From NCBI RefSeq assembly GCF_021869535.1, contig NW_026262668.1:11826348-11890347 (forward strand): a stretch of 64,000 nt of DNA, written 5' to 3'. This DNA comes from Mytilus californianus. Its lineage: Eukaryota; Mollusca; Bivalvia; Mytilida; Mytilidae. Under the pieces are notes generated by a model. The model searched no databases. It was not told the origin of the DNA and saw only the letters and a program-made list of their open reading frames with translations. Shown here piece after piece: positions 56,301-57,721 of the stretch (positions within the stretch are counted from its first letter, which is position 1; each line of letters starts with the position of its first letter). Position numbers and translations under genes: made by a program.

Positions 56301-56980
56301 TAGTTATATAACTTAATCAGTGGTGTAATCAAAACCTTAGGGATGTTCCATTTAACATACAGAGTACACTAGGAAGGCAATTAGAAAATTGGGTAACCAT
56401 CTATAGTTGCAGCTATTGCATTTCTCTTACATTTTAAAACTGAAAAAAAGTCTTGGCCCCCACCAATAGATGAGTTTTCGAAGTGCCTTCACTGTATACC
56501 ATGTATGTTTTCTTATGGAACAGCCCTTACATTGGTTTTCAGTTCTACTTTCCATCTTTGCAATGGTTACAGTATGTGATACACGATTTTGCTGTTTAAA
56601 CGTATGACAATGGAAGACAAGGATATGAACAAAAATCAGATTTGAACTGCCTTGTCTTCAGAGAAATTTTGCAGTGTGTTTGATGTCTATTGATGAAATT
56701 GTGTTACAAGTGCATTCTCGACTACCATCAGATACTTTTTTTTTATATAGTATTGTAAGCAAATTGTCAGAATAATAATTTTTATGGATCATGTATAACC
56801 TGCATTATGATTCTGAAGTTTTTTTTACAGATAAATTATCCTCCAGATTTTTCTGATTCTGTCCTAAACTTATCCTGTCAGTCAGTAGACTCAGCTTTTG
56901 TTAGCAAACATGAGGAATCAGACAGCGAAACATCACCGAGTCCAGAAAGTACTGGTCGATACAGTTACGTACAGATATAA
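1019..56980 (+). CDS. LRP-like receptor gene, 21 exons, 5' end outside window
   Basis: Low-density-lipoprotein-receptor-related, single-pass endocytic or signalling receptor at the cell surface. All 21 exons have GT/AG borders and compatible phases, and joined they give one open frame of 1,072 codons plus TAA. Numbering from the first complete codon: EGF 3-36; propeller 1 about 38-307; EGF 308-346; short linker 347-369; LDLa 374-406; LDLa 420-456; EGF 457-494; calcium-type EGF 495-537; propeller 2 538-796; EGF 797-834; Thr/Ser-rich stem with a last EGF 835-945; membrane helix about 957-979; cytoplasmic tail to 1,072. The order LDLa, EGF, EGF, propeller, EGF is the standard LDLR/LRP module. 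YWTD motifs are degenerate (LYWTD, VYWID, IYWVD, LYVSD, IYVTD), so the exact subfamily is not clear. The tail lacks NPxY. No signal peptide is in view. It is convergent with NDOR1. The exon model is seen; ligand and function are inferred from the family. Confidence 0.9.
1133..1675 (+). other. intron 1
   Basis: No gene is seen. Around 1,440-1,600 it carries a fragment of a dispersed repeat (caggagttatggcccttgat) that recurs at about 39,840-40,000. Confidence 0.6.
1676..1892 (+). CDS. LRP-like exon 2: propeller 1, first blades
   Basis: Bounded by tttgcag and gtaagc; 217 bp, phase 1 to 2. It encodes DNVECPRILIGEN onward through LLYRDVSRGVIAHIKLN. It follows the EGF exon directly and starts propeller 1. 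The first YWTD-equivalent is degenerate (LLYRD). Confidence 0.85.
1893..2632 (+). other. intron 2
   Basis: AT-rich, no gene. A low-complexity fragment with repeated ccgtc/ctgtc words at 2,500-2,545 is typical of the ends of dispersed repeats seen elsewhere in the window. Confidence 0.5.
2633..2723 (+). CDS. LRP-like exon 3: propeller 1, LYWTD blade
   Basis: Acceptor tattttaag, donor gttagt; 91 bp, phase 2 to 0. It encodes VSDVCVDWNSRILYWTDPVQ, the best YWTD blade in the gene. The last 54 bases of the exon and the start of the intron are repeated just downstream (2,761-2,840). Confidence 0.85.
2670..2840 (+). repeat. tandem duplication of exon 3 end plus donor, 2 copies
   Basis: The stretch from 2,670 (exon 3 3' end, donor and about 25 bases of intron) recurs 91 bp downstream from 2,761 to about 2,840 with few changes. 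The second copy keeps the reading frame (ICVDWNSRILYWSDPVQ) and the donor gttagt. No acceptor is evident for it, so it is probably intronic. Confidence 0.85.
2841..3584 (+). other. rest of intron 3, weak internal repeats
   Basis: No gene. Between 3,050 and 3,520 the words for aattatgtccctttgaaata recur about every 120-180 bp with nearby fragments. This looks like the interior of an old dispersed repeat. Confidence 0.5.
3585..3685 (+). CDS. LRP-like exon 4: propeller 1
   Basis: Acceptor tcttttcag, donor gtaag; 101 bp, phase 0 to 2. It encodes GVVQAGKFNDGLITTILRT followed by EKQQPNSITFDPVGG, a strand set between two YWTD-like blades (PNSITFDP matches the P.gIavD segment of LDLR propellers). 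Confidence 0.85.
4616..5490 (+). repeat. dispersed repeat with ~190-bp internal tandem units
   Basis: It starts near tttttgtcgagccttcgac, with cgaaaaagcgagacatagcg following, and ends near gcgagacactgggttccgcg and aacccttacgaattttt. Inside, about four units of roughly 190 bp repeat (cattcactctgtggttaaag; accaaacttggacagaagct). Copies on the other strand lie at 15,660-16,238 plus 20,777-20,916 and, as a fragment, about 59,110-59,310. Confidence 0.7.
5728..7200 (+). pseudogene. decayed multi-frame coding remnant, family uncertain
   Basis: Protein-like pieces follow each other on the + strand in changing frames: 5,728-5,990 (basic segment PKRRRLD), 6,156-6,230 (CFFCAKAKLLKRTENN), about 6,320-6,480 (ELEYELAFNSLITIVNDD), 6,683-6,919 (KMKFMLRLPELLQGVSEDIK; QLLHSAASALRSSVLVGS), 6,938-7,036 (RTLIETLSSHGFCVSYAEVR) and about 7,110-7,160 (GADNIGLNRETIDSKERF). 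From memory this order resembles long uncharacterised proteins often predicted in mollusc and cnidarian genomes, perhaps transposon-borne, with a CxxC start, a YELAFD block and an ADNxDxN block. I cannot confirm that. Frameshifts and stops make it non-functional. It lies inside intron 4 of the receptor gene. Confidence 0.45.
7200..9206 (+). other. rest of intron 4
   Basis: AT-rich with no exon or clear element. Short open frames at 7,334-7,573, 7,623-7,886 and 8,227-8,451 show no recognisable motif; the first may still belong to the decayed remnant upstream. Confidence 0.4.
9207..9419 (+). CDS. LRP-like exon 5: propeller 1
   Basis: Acceptor tatctattgcag, donor gtgcac (weak); 213 bp, phase 2 to 2. 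It encodes KIYYSTSGKHPQIVSCY and further VVDQKRKRLFYTEMGDHSI, two degenerate YWTD blades (IYYST, LFYTE) with the spacing expected in a six-bladed propeller. Confidence 0.85.
9596..10040 (+). repeat. dispersed repeat fragment in intron 5
   Basis: It begins at atgcccccagtgctaggcaa with cagggggcatt-like symmetry and ctgtctgtc words, and contains a unit of about 140 bp occurring twice (catccaaattttatgaaact). No coding capacity. Confidence 0.5.
10596..10783 (+). CDS. LRP-like exon 6: propeller 1, last blade
   Basis: Acceptor ttttctgacag, donor gtaaaat; 188 bp, phase 2 to 1. It encodes FLAVYTDTVYWIDSNKKVVM and then SKLAVPNEIILIPSSVILT. VYWID is a clear YWTD variant. Only this part of the longer open frame 10,444-10,818 is exon. 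Confidence 0.85.
11244..11360 (+). CDS. LRP-like exon 7: EGF after propeller 1
   Basis: Acceptor tttttacag, donor gtatg; 117 bp, phase 1-1. EGF-like module with six cysteines (LCSKENGECMHFC, SCKCKDGW, KISC). EGF directly after a propeller is the usual LRP arrangement. Confidence 0.85.
12610..12889 (+). repeat. ~155-bp satellite-like repeat, left part
   Basis: Two units with the words tatttggtgtatggaatgat and gtacatgtctgtctggcagg. The same family resumes at 15,392-15,660 beyond the Helentron-like block, so the block sits inside it. Confidence 0.7.
12890..14321 (+). mobile_element. Helentron-like element, 5' end and body, 3' end missing
   Basis: It starts with TTAGCTCACCTGACCTGAAA, followed by the mirror GGTCAAGTGAGC (terminal hairpin) and repeated cgtcgtccgt words. 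The body has about three near-identical units of roughly 500 bp (13,000; 13,490; 13,995), each with ctgaaactac-like starts. It stops at ttttgctgttttt exactly where a second 5' terminus begins. No protein is encoded, so it is non-autonomous. Confidence 0.7.
14322..15391 (+). mobile_element. full-length Helentron-like element (1.07 kb)
   Basis: The 5' end TTAGCTCACCTGGCCC folds onto GGGCCAAGTGAGCT. Near the 3' end CAGGTGAGC (inverse of the 5' terminus) is followed by the hairpin GGCTCTTGAGAGCC and a terminal TCTAG, then T. An internal inverted copy of the 5' end plus a 3' hairpin before CTAG and insertion at T-T are the known marks of Helentron-type rolling-circle elements. Non-coding. A second full copy is at 22,008-23,041. 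Confidence 0.75.
15392..15660 (+). repeat. ~155-bp satellite-like repeat, right part
   Basis: Continues the family of 12,610-12,889 (tatttggtgtatggaatgat again at about 15,427). In the uninterrupted unit the left edge (gttaaattttt) runs into the right edge (tgtgttttg), so this marks the insertion site of the block between. Confidence 0.7.
15660..16238 (-). repeat. older dispersed repeat, part 1, split by the retrotransposon
   Basis: Reverse-strand copy of the family at 4,616-5,490, with its tail (aaggggttccctgaaaccta) at 15,670 and internal units with the words ttcataaaattccat. It ends at attccat (16,238) and resumes at 20,777 with gtaggtttgacaaagttatt. In sister units the two words are contiguous (ttccatgaaggtttgtcaaa at about 16,047). 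Confidence 0.75.
16239..16275 (-). repeat. split direct repeat B2
   Basis: 37 bases identical to 16,383-16,419. The ends of the repeat are inverted to each other (TTTATGTTC ... GAACATAAA), so it could bind a recombinase dimer. Confidence 0.85.
16274..16384 (-). repeat. split direct repeat A2
   Basis: 111 bases identical to A1 at 20,666-20,776. It contains the palindrome CTACGCGTAG. It lies between the two B repeats, as in other split-direct-repeat elements. Confidence 0.9.
16383..16419 (-). repeat. split direct repeat B1
   Basis: 37 bases identical to B2, bordering the internal coding region on the 3' side of the recombinase gene. Confidence 0.85.
16561..17751 (-). CDS. tyrosine recombinase of the retrotransposon
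   Basis: 396-codon frame. Tyrosine recombinases cut and rejoin DNA through a tyrosine nucleophile; in these retroelements the enzyme integrates a circular cDNA. All active-site residues are present: R227 in FFRYNEL, H344 and R347 in LHSFRSGG, H367 in HGRW and Y379 in KDGYV. An N-terminal core-binding region spans about 75-190. The first 40 residues overlap the GTCCAGTGAC decamer array, so the true start is doubtful. A 51-base stretch (17,582-17,632) begins GTAAAT and ends TTACAG and could be removed as a tiny intron without breaking the frame, but it is short for an animal intron. No frameshift or stop is seen in the catalytic part. Confidence 0.9.
   Translation of the reverse strand: MFYVCQWTYDLLWSLDQEYCSHWTTQVRSLDRLNGLGIYKVNIDLLYYYCLITISLQKIFTTGFWKQSHIISHPQLKILFQKLSPTVLDSRANTTVSKYIGYFKRFVLWTRKYSEITSILPCNELHVSLYLQHLIDTSSHCSVVEAAFYGIKWAHHIAGVKNPCNSDLVRSILDASKRMLSRPIQKKTPVDPDIMKKLFNFYNKKSRSLKDLRLLCMCDLAYTGFFRYNELCNIKAKHISFTVEYADIFIEKSKTDCYRKGKNVYIANLDSPLCPVKILKSYLTEAKIEMNSDMYIFRSLTFFRKSNIFMLRSKNEKLSYTRAREVIKEALHSIGCSEKEFGLHSFRSGGATMAARNGISDRLFKIHGRWKSDLAKDGYVSEDMTKRLSVTKNLGL
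17659..17842. repeat. array of seven GTCCAGTGAC decamers
   Basis: Five exact copies of GTCCAGTGAC start at 17,659, 17,681, 17,704, 17,798 and 17,833, with variants at 17,729 (ATTGAC) and 17,765 (CGGTGAC). Spacing is 22-25 bp in the first part and 33-36 bp in the second. The array covers the gap between pol and the recombinase and the start of the recombinase frame. The role is unknown. Confidence 0.8.
17877..18176 (-). pseudogene. pol C-terminal segment after an in-frame TGA
   Basis: Directly after the TGA that ends the RT-RNase H frame, the same frame stays open for about 100 codons to TAA (17,877-17,879). It encodes NWHEENNWLVPPVTLAAKA and then GTLIVPKWSSSPFWPLLFEE. This WLVPP / LIVPxW block follows RNase H in related tyrosine-recombinase retroelements, so it is a real part of pol. 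Either the TGA is a disabling mutation of this copy or it is read through. Confidence 0.75.
18177..20195 (-). CDS. reverse transcriptase-RNase H (pol) of the retrotransposon
   Basis: 672-codon frame, of which about residues 95-672 look like protein. It copies element RNA into DNA. RT motifs: LVLDLRHVNK (about 232), FDLKAGYHHIDI (269), LPFGLKSSGYVF (306) and the catalytic YLDD (338-341). RNase H follows: YSDAS (D504), STWREVKAIE (E538/E543), FYTDNQ (D563) and ADYLSR (D612). The first 95 codons overlap gag in another frame (gag ends at 19,867), so pol is probably expressed by frameshift or re-initiation. There is no aspartic protease or DDE integrase, as expected for this class. It ends in TGA; see the open segment after it. 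Confidence 0.9.
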   Translation of the reverse strand: MIRKMRNALGPRIAGQSRKLRQLRRINNSMVEKDPQKRLVRRINRRTVVDILAVMVCSPFVQGHLPAELKASRAQQNLPTSVISVDSTGIGRENVADKARTEYTEHLLLKENNQEIFKVYEQFNIDTYFEYEKDVSDITVKGRLSASLNFWVKICTTDFVYNIIKEGYKIPFLQEPTSVFLKNNISALKNRIFVHEAILDLLKGGLVKEVSNRPHVVNPLTVAISAKGKHRLVLDLRHVNKMVLVNKVKFEDVKVAKQYITNNSVGFLFDLKAGYHHIDIFAPHQKYLGFSWKFEGIEKYYVFTVLPFGLKSSGYVFTKVLRPLVAHWRRKGIKIVVYLDDGLGLADDSEVCKLHADIVKSDLIMSGFVPNKEKSIWSPSYSLKWLGFIWDLQKCVLQIPESKILDLQECIGIALSNPCKVKIRTLAKICGKVISLTPAIGNVTQIMTRATFAVINERDDWDQCMDINFNSDLIFEFMFWKNNVQLLMPVSLLPKANEFSIYSDASDIGAGGFIQNSTHVMYKSWTNSEKVKSSTWREVKAIELCLVSFAHLVCNSSVVFYTDNQNAVSLIEKGSKILELQNLTLSIFNTCIVNCISINVKWIPREENEQADYLSRIVDIDDWGTSDEFFEFVDNLWCPHSIDRFANMENRKLSRFNSLYWNPGSESIDSFT
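19867..20619 (-). CDS. gag-like protein with CCHC zinc knuckle
   Basis: 250 codons, first ORF of the retrotransposon. The N-terminus is acidic (DEDTVEDTVGED), followed by a likely coiled-coil segment (SLMKTYMNNKIAGLEKNLND), a basic region and a Gly/Ala/Gln-rich segment. Near the C-terminus is one CCHC knuckle, CYKCGFYGHWAREC (about 222-235), the nucleic-acid-binding motif of gag nucleocapsids. The last 330 bp overlap the pol frame. The ATG at 20,617-20,619 lies about 45 bp inside repeat A1. Confidence 0.85.
   Translation of the reverse strand: MSDNEKNPNEDMDEDTVEDTVGEDVSNADLLSLMKTYMNNKIAGLEKNLNDSTHSLAKKVKKSENNFKFKGNKVQFDLNVDVLDNLDSAISCIEKKRPNKAISYLEDSKELLNKWNKHIRIADKSEGGWQTVSEYLSDELASDSEDEKRIRAADSRAVKKIKAAKTDKQQHGRKRPAEAAGSSYQQAHSGGHSGGNGLQPFRAGASAGGAQGQQSPAKPSDVCYKCGFYGHWARECRRQSKNRVHRAPPS
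20666..20776 (-). repeat. split direct repeat A1
   Basis: 111 bases identical to 16,274-16,384; forms the 5' end of the element on the - strand. It is followed at 20,777 by the resumed host repeat. Confidence 0.9.
20777..20916 (-). repeat. older dispersed repeat, part 2
   Basis: Continues the repeat interrupted at 16,238 and ends with its head, containing ctgtgtctcgctttcgagaa and gcaggctcgacaaaaatg, the inverse of the start of the copy at 4,616. Confidence 0.75.
22008..23041 (+). mobile_element. full-length Helentron-like element (1.03 kb)
   Basis: Same family and strand as 14,322-15,391: 5' TTAGCTCACCTGGCCC hairpin, 3' CAGGTGAGC, hairpin GGCTCTTGAGAGCC and terminal TCTAG. It contains two internal units (22,080; 22,575). 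Non-coding. Confidence 0.75.
24216..24284 (+). CDS. LRP-like exon 8: short linker
   Basis: Acceptor gttttgcag, donor gtgtgt; 69 bp, phase 1-1. It encodes ISCNKGNCGKNVNMTTEKV with two cysteines and a possible N-glycosylation site (NMT). It is not a recognisable domain; it may be a linker or a shortened module between EGF and LDLa. Phase fit with both neighbours supports it. Confidence 0.65.
24600..25140 (-). repeat. mussel-type dispersed repeat in intron 8
   Basis: Contains gcccagccacgtccactctg-like words and, on the reverse strand, the phrase for a tract (tatgggctttgctcattgtt; ggtctcttgtggatagttgt; ttggcaatcaattcatatct) that I recognise from introns of Mytilus. Non-coding. Confidence 0.6.
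25282..25425 (+). CDS. LRP-like exon 9: LDLa module 1
   Basis: Acceptor aattattcag, donor gtcagt; 144 bp, phase 1-1. Complete LDL-receptor class A module: CGGFVCDDGICIG, VCDGHPDCYDKSDETEC, six cysteines (374, 379, 384, 391, 397, 406 in the joined protein). The acidic calcium cage (D392, D396, D402, E403) is intact. LDLa modules bind ligands through the calcium-dependent cage. Confidence 0.9.
25756..26190 (+). repeat. dispersed repeat in intron 9
   Basis: Starts with tatacccccatgcaacaaag, followed by ctgtccgtcagtcc, and has two units of about 190 bp (cgcaactcctctcaaaccac; acagaatttcatgaaacttt). It ends near 26,190. Non-coding. Confidence 0.6.
26431..26547 (+). CDS. LRP-like exon 10: LDLa module 2
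   Basis: Acceptor ctgtctacag, donor gtaagt; 117 bp, phase 1-1. It encodes ERCDQVGFYRC, ASGECIPLHSVC, DVRSSCSDGSDEGKLC with six cysteines (420, 428, 433, 440, 446, 456). The calcium cage is partly degenerate: the usual CDGxxDC is CDVRSSC, with Ser before the fifth cysteine, while SDGSDE is kept. The exon from 26,448 onward and its donor are the first copy of a ten-unit array in the next intron. Confidence 0.88.
26448..27720 (+). repeat. ten-copy 129-bp array of LDLa exon 3' end plus splice donor
   Basis: Units start at 26,448 (the real exon), 26,582, 26,711, 26,840, 26,969, 27,098, 27,227, 27,356, 27,485 and 27,614. The first step is 134 bp, all later ones exactly 129 bp. Each unit keeps the LDLa frame from FYRC to GKLC and the donor gtaagt. 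In that frame the intron part gives GKstop, so read-through is blocked. The first cysteine of the module lies before the repeat and is not copied. Variation is light: GCA/GGT after YRC, GTT/GGT after CD, GAT/GAA after CS. Confidence 0.92.
27755..27850 (+). repeat. diverged eleventh LDLa exon-end copy
   Basis: After the last regular unit, the tract around ctaattgtgattcaggggag and tgtataccagttcatg encodes NCDSGECIPVHD in the LDLa frame, then decays. It looks like an older copy of the same exon end. Confidence 0.55.
28448..28870 (+). repeat. dispersed repeat in intron 10
   Basis: Starts with tatacccccgctttaaaaaa and a run of G, then ccgtcagtccatccg words, then two units of about 170 bp (tttttctcaggaactacttg at 28,558 and 28,728). 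No coding content. Confidence 0.6.
29005..29118 (+). CDS. LRP-like exon 11: EGF module
   Basis: Acceptor ctattttaag, donor gtatgc; 114 bp, phase 1-1. EGF-like module with six cysteines (SACKDSVCRQGC, VCYCDSGYKL, NFTC). N-glycosylation sequon NFT near its end. It follows the LDLa pair as in LDLR-type modules. Confidence 0.87.
29367..29531. mobile_element. 165-bp fold-back element (near-perfect hairpin)
   Basis: Arms of 74 bp (29,367-29,440 and 29,458-29,531) are inverted copies with few mismatches; the loop is 17 bp (29,441-29,457, gcgacgcatagcggaga). The arms begin GGAATAACAGTACTGTAGTT. It lies in intron 11. Probably a MITE; a small-RNA precursor is possible. Confidence 0.8.
29565..36890 (+). 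repeat. five-unit head-to-tail array, A-B-B-B-A
   Basis: Units begin with a palindrome CAATTGTT...AACAATTG followed by ggtctttcc, and end with gcgcataaactgt and ggcggaagaaaaaa. Starts: 29,565 (A), 31,314 (B), 32,578 (B), 33,720 (B), 35,177 (A). All share a 3' part (ggggaaataactctcatatg; gctttcttttacggttacgg). A units add a (ttga)n/(ggtt)n tract and a separate 5' part with ggtcattgatgtcggatca. B units carry instead about 104-bp subunits with acttccggttt and acttccggtct. Short hairpins (aggtctttccac, agaaaa, gtggaaagacct) lie at 35,090-35,160 and 36,850-36,882. No credible coding sequence. Confidence 0.85.
37409..37537 (+). CDS. LRP-like exon 12: calcium-type EGF
   Basis: Acceptor acaaaacag, donor gtatgt; 129 bp, phase 1-1. 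DMNECAVQNGGCSQFC, then GSHVCSCVNGYRSSDNGRLC. The start D-x-N-E-C and CVNGY fit a calcium-binding EGF, as found just before a propeller in LDLR and LRPs. Confidence 0.9.
37871..38500. repeat. possible TIR element in intron 12
   Basis: The left part (aggggacatttt; ttatagcccattttagtgc) recurs inverted at the right (aaagtgggctatacatgtcc). Several cccatttta words lie between. The ends are diverged and no TSD is clear. Confidence 0.4.
38603..38763 (+). CDS. LRP-like exon 13: propeller 2 start
   Basis: Acceptor atgcttgtag, donor gtatat; 161 bp, phase 1 to 0. It encodes LRPSFVIGTLRDGVIVLDD and then FDKVTTLDVNMQTGDGYFYS. It follows the calcium-type EGF and opens the second propeller; GYFYSS is a degenerate YWTD. 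Confidence 0.85.
38764..40470 (+). other. intron 13
   Basis: No exon. Around 39,840-40,275 lies a mussel-type repeat ending in gtagacaaaacgcgggtctg and gcgttcaaaattataagcct, a tract I recognise from Mytilus introns. The open frame 39,832-40,224 is inside it and has no domain. Confidence 0.55.
40471..40691 (+). CDS. LRP-like exon 14: propeller 2
   Basis: Acceptor attgtgcag, donor gtaag; 221 bp, phase 0 to 2. It encodes GIHLYSWKKRVIKTISKRLE, SIAFDWIGENLYVSDEKKE and DSVALYPDKG. IAFDWIGENLYVSD is a clear IAVDWxxxxLYWTD blade with WT changed to VS. The exon end and donor are repeated many times in the next intron. Confidence 0.88.
40632..41810 (+). repeat. about 15 degenerate copies of exon 14 end plus donor
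   Basis: The end of exon 14 (gtgtagaacattgctgtatg, gctttgtatccagataaagg, donor gtaag) recurs in units of about 50-75 bp through intron 14, each closing with agttagagatatctgca-like words. Four nearly identical 53-bp units lie at 41,456-41,667; the others are more diverged. Most keep ccagataaag followed by a GT. The array is interrupted by a TIR element (41,078-41,343). Confidence 0.85.
41078..41343. mobile_element. 266-bp MITE inside the exon 14 array
   Basis: Termini GGCAAGACGTTTTACTATTT and its inverse AAATAGTAAAATGGCTTGCC match at 22 of 24 positions. The interior is made of repeated aagatatcttata palindromes. No exact target duplication is evident. Confidence 0.75.
42397..42591 (+). CDS. 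LRP-like exon 15: propeller 2, IYWVD blade
   Basis: Acceptor tcttccag, donor gtgag; 195 bp, phase 2 to 2. It encodes IMFIISVKKKQILKLCMNGT and PTDIVVDMPANRIYWVDKVL. PTDIVVDMPANRIYWVD is a good match to the P.gIAvD...LYWTD pattern. Confidence 0.9.
43488..44643. mobile_element. 1.16-kb element with CAGTG termini and 5-bp TSD
   Basis: The left end CAGTGTTCTTCATTTTTCAC corresponds to the inverse of the right end (ATGGAAAACACTG, 44,631-44,643). TAATT occurs on both sides (43,483-43,487; 44,644-44,648). Termini and TSD length equal those of the MITE at 781-969. At 44,553-44,592 is a perfect 14-bp hairpin. Near 44,100-44,150 a tail like that of a truncated LINE (tgattggaataataaactat, then tttgatttgattcg) suggests a nested retroposon. 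Confidence 0.65.
45066..45265 (+). CDS. LRP-like exon 16: propeller 2, last blades
   Basis: Acceptor ttctgtag, donor gtaaat; 200 bp, phase 2 to 1. It encodes YHFTALDVFENDIYVTDQKS and GNQPEIVLKGINMPSCIRVI then HPLLQKH. IYVTD is a YWTD variant; the NMPSCIRVIHPLLQ segment matches the propeller-to-EGF junction of LDLR-type proteins (...I.VYH...Q). Confidence 0.9.
45534..45580. repeat. perfect 19-bp stem hairpin
   Basis: AGCCAGCCCCCACTATCCA (45,534-45,552) is exactly inverted at 45,562-45,580 around a 9-bp loop. Further out, tttggaggtctaac at about 45,510 is inverted at about 45,785 (tttagacctccaaa), so the hairpin may be the core of a larger fold-back element in intron 16. Confidence 0.75.
46352..46465 (+). 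CDS. LRP-like exon 17: EGF after propeller 2
   Basis: Acceptor tctttccag, donor gtatt; 114 bp, phase 1-1. EGF-like module with six cysteines: NVCQPLNCSQLC, AECSCFDGYLL, TQC. It closes the second propeller module. Confidence 0.9.
47161..47975. mobile_element. 815-bp TIR element in intron 17
   Basis: The left end TACTGTAAATTCAAAAATTA (47,161) and the right end (gcaataatttctgaattta followed by cagta, 47,975) are inverted copies over about 24 bp. The interior is AT-rich with tattgcgattt words and no ORF. It is a non-autonomous DNA transposon. Confidence 0.65.
48178..49438. mobile_element. TIR element containing a second copy of itself
   Basis: The outer ends, CTGTGGATTCACTGTCATTT (48,178) and the inverse of gaaaaataatgaatccacag (to 49,438), enclose an inner pair, ACTGTGGATTCATTTTTATT (48,231) and the inverse of gaaaataaatgaatccacag (to 49,067). 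Both pairs share ACTGTGGATTCA and inner words gtggtatacca/ttttcgtgg. Between inner and outer right ends lies a mussel-type repeat (gatgtggtatgagtgccaat; 49,075-49,290). Confidence 0.65.
49461..49735 (+). repeat. 31-bp minisatellite, nine copies
   Basis: Unit with cactaagtgtagtcctgtgt and tatatcataca, copies starting about 49,461, 49,492, 49,523, 49,554, 49,585, 49,616, 49,647, 49,678 and 49,709. It varies mainly at one G/T position. It ends about 37 bp before exon 18, next to its polypyrimidine tract. Confidence 0.9.
49773..50073 (+). CDS. LRP-like exon 18: Thr/Ser stem and start of last EGF
   Basis: Acceptor gtttccatag, donor gtaag; 301 bp, phase 1 to 2. The first two thirds are rich in Thr/Ser/Pro (STLWETTRSEHTTTISTTH), a likely O-glycosylated stem as in LDLR, with N-glycosylation sequons NMT and NSS. 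The end (QPCYLPCHHDGHCFYTKLEP) begins an EGF completed by the next exon. Confidence 0.88.
50253..51823 (-). mobile_element. Helentron-like element, reverse strand (1.57 kb)
   Basis: The 5' end at 51,823 reads TTAGCTCACCTGGCCC with its hairpin, and the 3' part near 50,253-50,275 reads CAGGTGAGCGACGCAGGC then TGTAG; the 3' hairpin is reduced. The body consists of about six or seven units of 160-190 bp (tggtcagcacctcataagga; catttgtatgtatttcccat; tcctatgttaaactaagtcc). Non-coding. The termini are shared with the 14,322 and 22,008 elements, the body is not. Confidence 0.7.
51953..52860. repeat. internal fragment of the TACGACCGCA repeat family
   Basis: Units of about 110 bp (aatacacagttagattgaga; aatcaaactaagtttaattt; ttggaccctttggacc) followed by a tail with tatggaaccttgtggtacat words. 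Matches the interior of 60,546-62,868 and the tail of 55,217-56,220 but lacks both ends. Confidence 0.65.
53632..53775 (+). CDS. LRP-like exon 19: end of EGF and membrane helix
   Basis: Acceptor acatattttag, donor gtaag; 144 bp, phase 2 to 2. CKPGYLGKLCE closes the last EGF. After a short polar stretch, WVIGVVIVLLSLVMAAAYIY is a typical single membrane helix, followed by FIKYKR, a basic stop-transfer that puts the C-terminus in the cytoplasm. Confidence 0.92.
53776..55015 (+). other. intron 19
   Basis: AT-rich, no exon seen. A short mussel-type repeat fragment (gtctcattggcaattatacc) lies at about 54,120-54,150. Confidence 0.5.
55016..55136 (+). CDS. LRP-like exon 20: cytoplasmic tail, part 1
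   Basis: Acceptor ggtttgtag, donor gtaagt; 121 bp, phase 2 to 0. It encodes DGYHYIPCRKKPDDSEE and MTYRPTIFGNGVFQDMND. FGNGVF aligns with the FxNPxY internalisation signal of LDLR/LRP tails with Pro to Gly and Tyr to Phe. YHYI close to the membrane fits a YxxPhi sorting signal. Confidence 0.85.
55217..56220 (+). repeat. TACGACCGCA-family repeat in intron 20
   Basis: Begins atgcttcgctgagcgcagcc, tgatacgaccgcagaggttg, and ends near tttttttgcggtaggtcgta. The interior has about three units of 150-170 bp (gtggtacaatttcagagaga; gcttgtttttggcccctttt). It contains an 18-base C run (about 55,503-55,520). A longer copy lies in an NDOR1 intron (60,546-62,868). Confidence 0.7.
56831..56980 (+). CDS. LRP-like exon 21: C-terminus and stop
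   Basis: Acceptor ttttttacag; phase 0; 49 codons and TAA (56,978-56,980). The tail is Ser/Glu/Asp-rich (HEESDSETSPSPES), with likely kinase sites, and ends GRYSYVQI. YSYV fits YxxPhi, and the last residues VQI fit a class II PDZ ligand. Both roles are inference. Confidence 0.88.
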   Translation: MNYPPDFSDSVLNLSCQSVDSAFVSKHEESDSETSPSPESTGRYSYVQI

Positions 56981-57565
56981 AATGGATTATTGAAAATCCA
57001 TGTTTTATTGGTGTCTGCCCCCTGAATGGGAATCATTTAACCCTTGTCAGATTGACCGTCCAGTTTTAACTAAAATTACTCTGTGTGAAAGAACTTGTAT
57101 ATACACCAAAATTTTAAAACTTTCTTTCTTGATTGATTGGTTGACAAATAGTTATGCAACATTATCACTCTTCTGTAAGCGTAATGTAAGAGTATGGATT
57201 GAAAAAATTACTTCTGAATTGATCAATAATATATACACTTTGAAGAATCCTTTTAATATTGACTACCAAATAGATAAGCTAAAAGTTATATGTAATGAAT
57301 ATTTTAATGTAGTTATTTTGCTTGTTTTTTTTTCTAAACACACTTCAGTGACACTGAGGTGCAGATACTATTATTTATTGTAAAGTTATTTAAAGATATT
57401 TATATTTTTTATAAACTTATTTAGGTATATTTATTGTTACAATATTAAATCTTCTCACTGTAGAATTGTGTTTTGATACAAGATTTGTTATAAATTTTTT
57501 ACAGTTGTTTGTACTTATACGCTGTTGTCCATTTTTTCACAATAAAACTTAAAATATGATTTTTT
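56981..57565 (+). other. 3' UTR of the LRP-like gene
   Basis: No further exon follows, and an AATAAA lies at the far end, so about 580 bp is likely 3' UTR. The open frame 57,000-57,383 inside it has no domain. Confidence 0.65.
57541..57546 (+). promoter_or_regulatory. poly(A) signal AATAAA, LRP-like gene
   Basis: AATAAA followed within 20-30 bp by a T-rich tract (gatttttttttcc). It is the only such hexamer I noted between the stop codon and the NDOR1 end. Confidence 0.65.
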
Positions 57566-57697
57566 TTTCCTATTATGTTCTGAAGCTTACAACAATGATG
57601 GTGTTAAATAGATTATTCTCGGTGTTGGTACTTGGGATTTATTATGCTGCAAAATTTAAGTACCAGTAATCAAGACAAAAACGTAATAAAATTTTAA

Positions 57698-57703
57698 TTT
57701 ATT
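57698..57703 (-). promoter_or_regulatory. poly(A) signal AATAAA, NDOR1
   Basis: Reverse-strand AATAAA beginning 18 bases after the NDOR1 stop codon. A second reverse-strand AATAAA lies at 57,638-57,643. Either implies a very short 3' UTR. Confidence 0.55.
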
Positions 57704-57721
57704 ACTAGAATATATTTTCTG

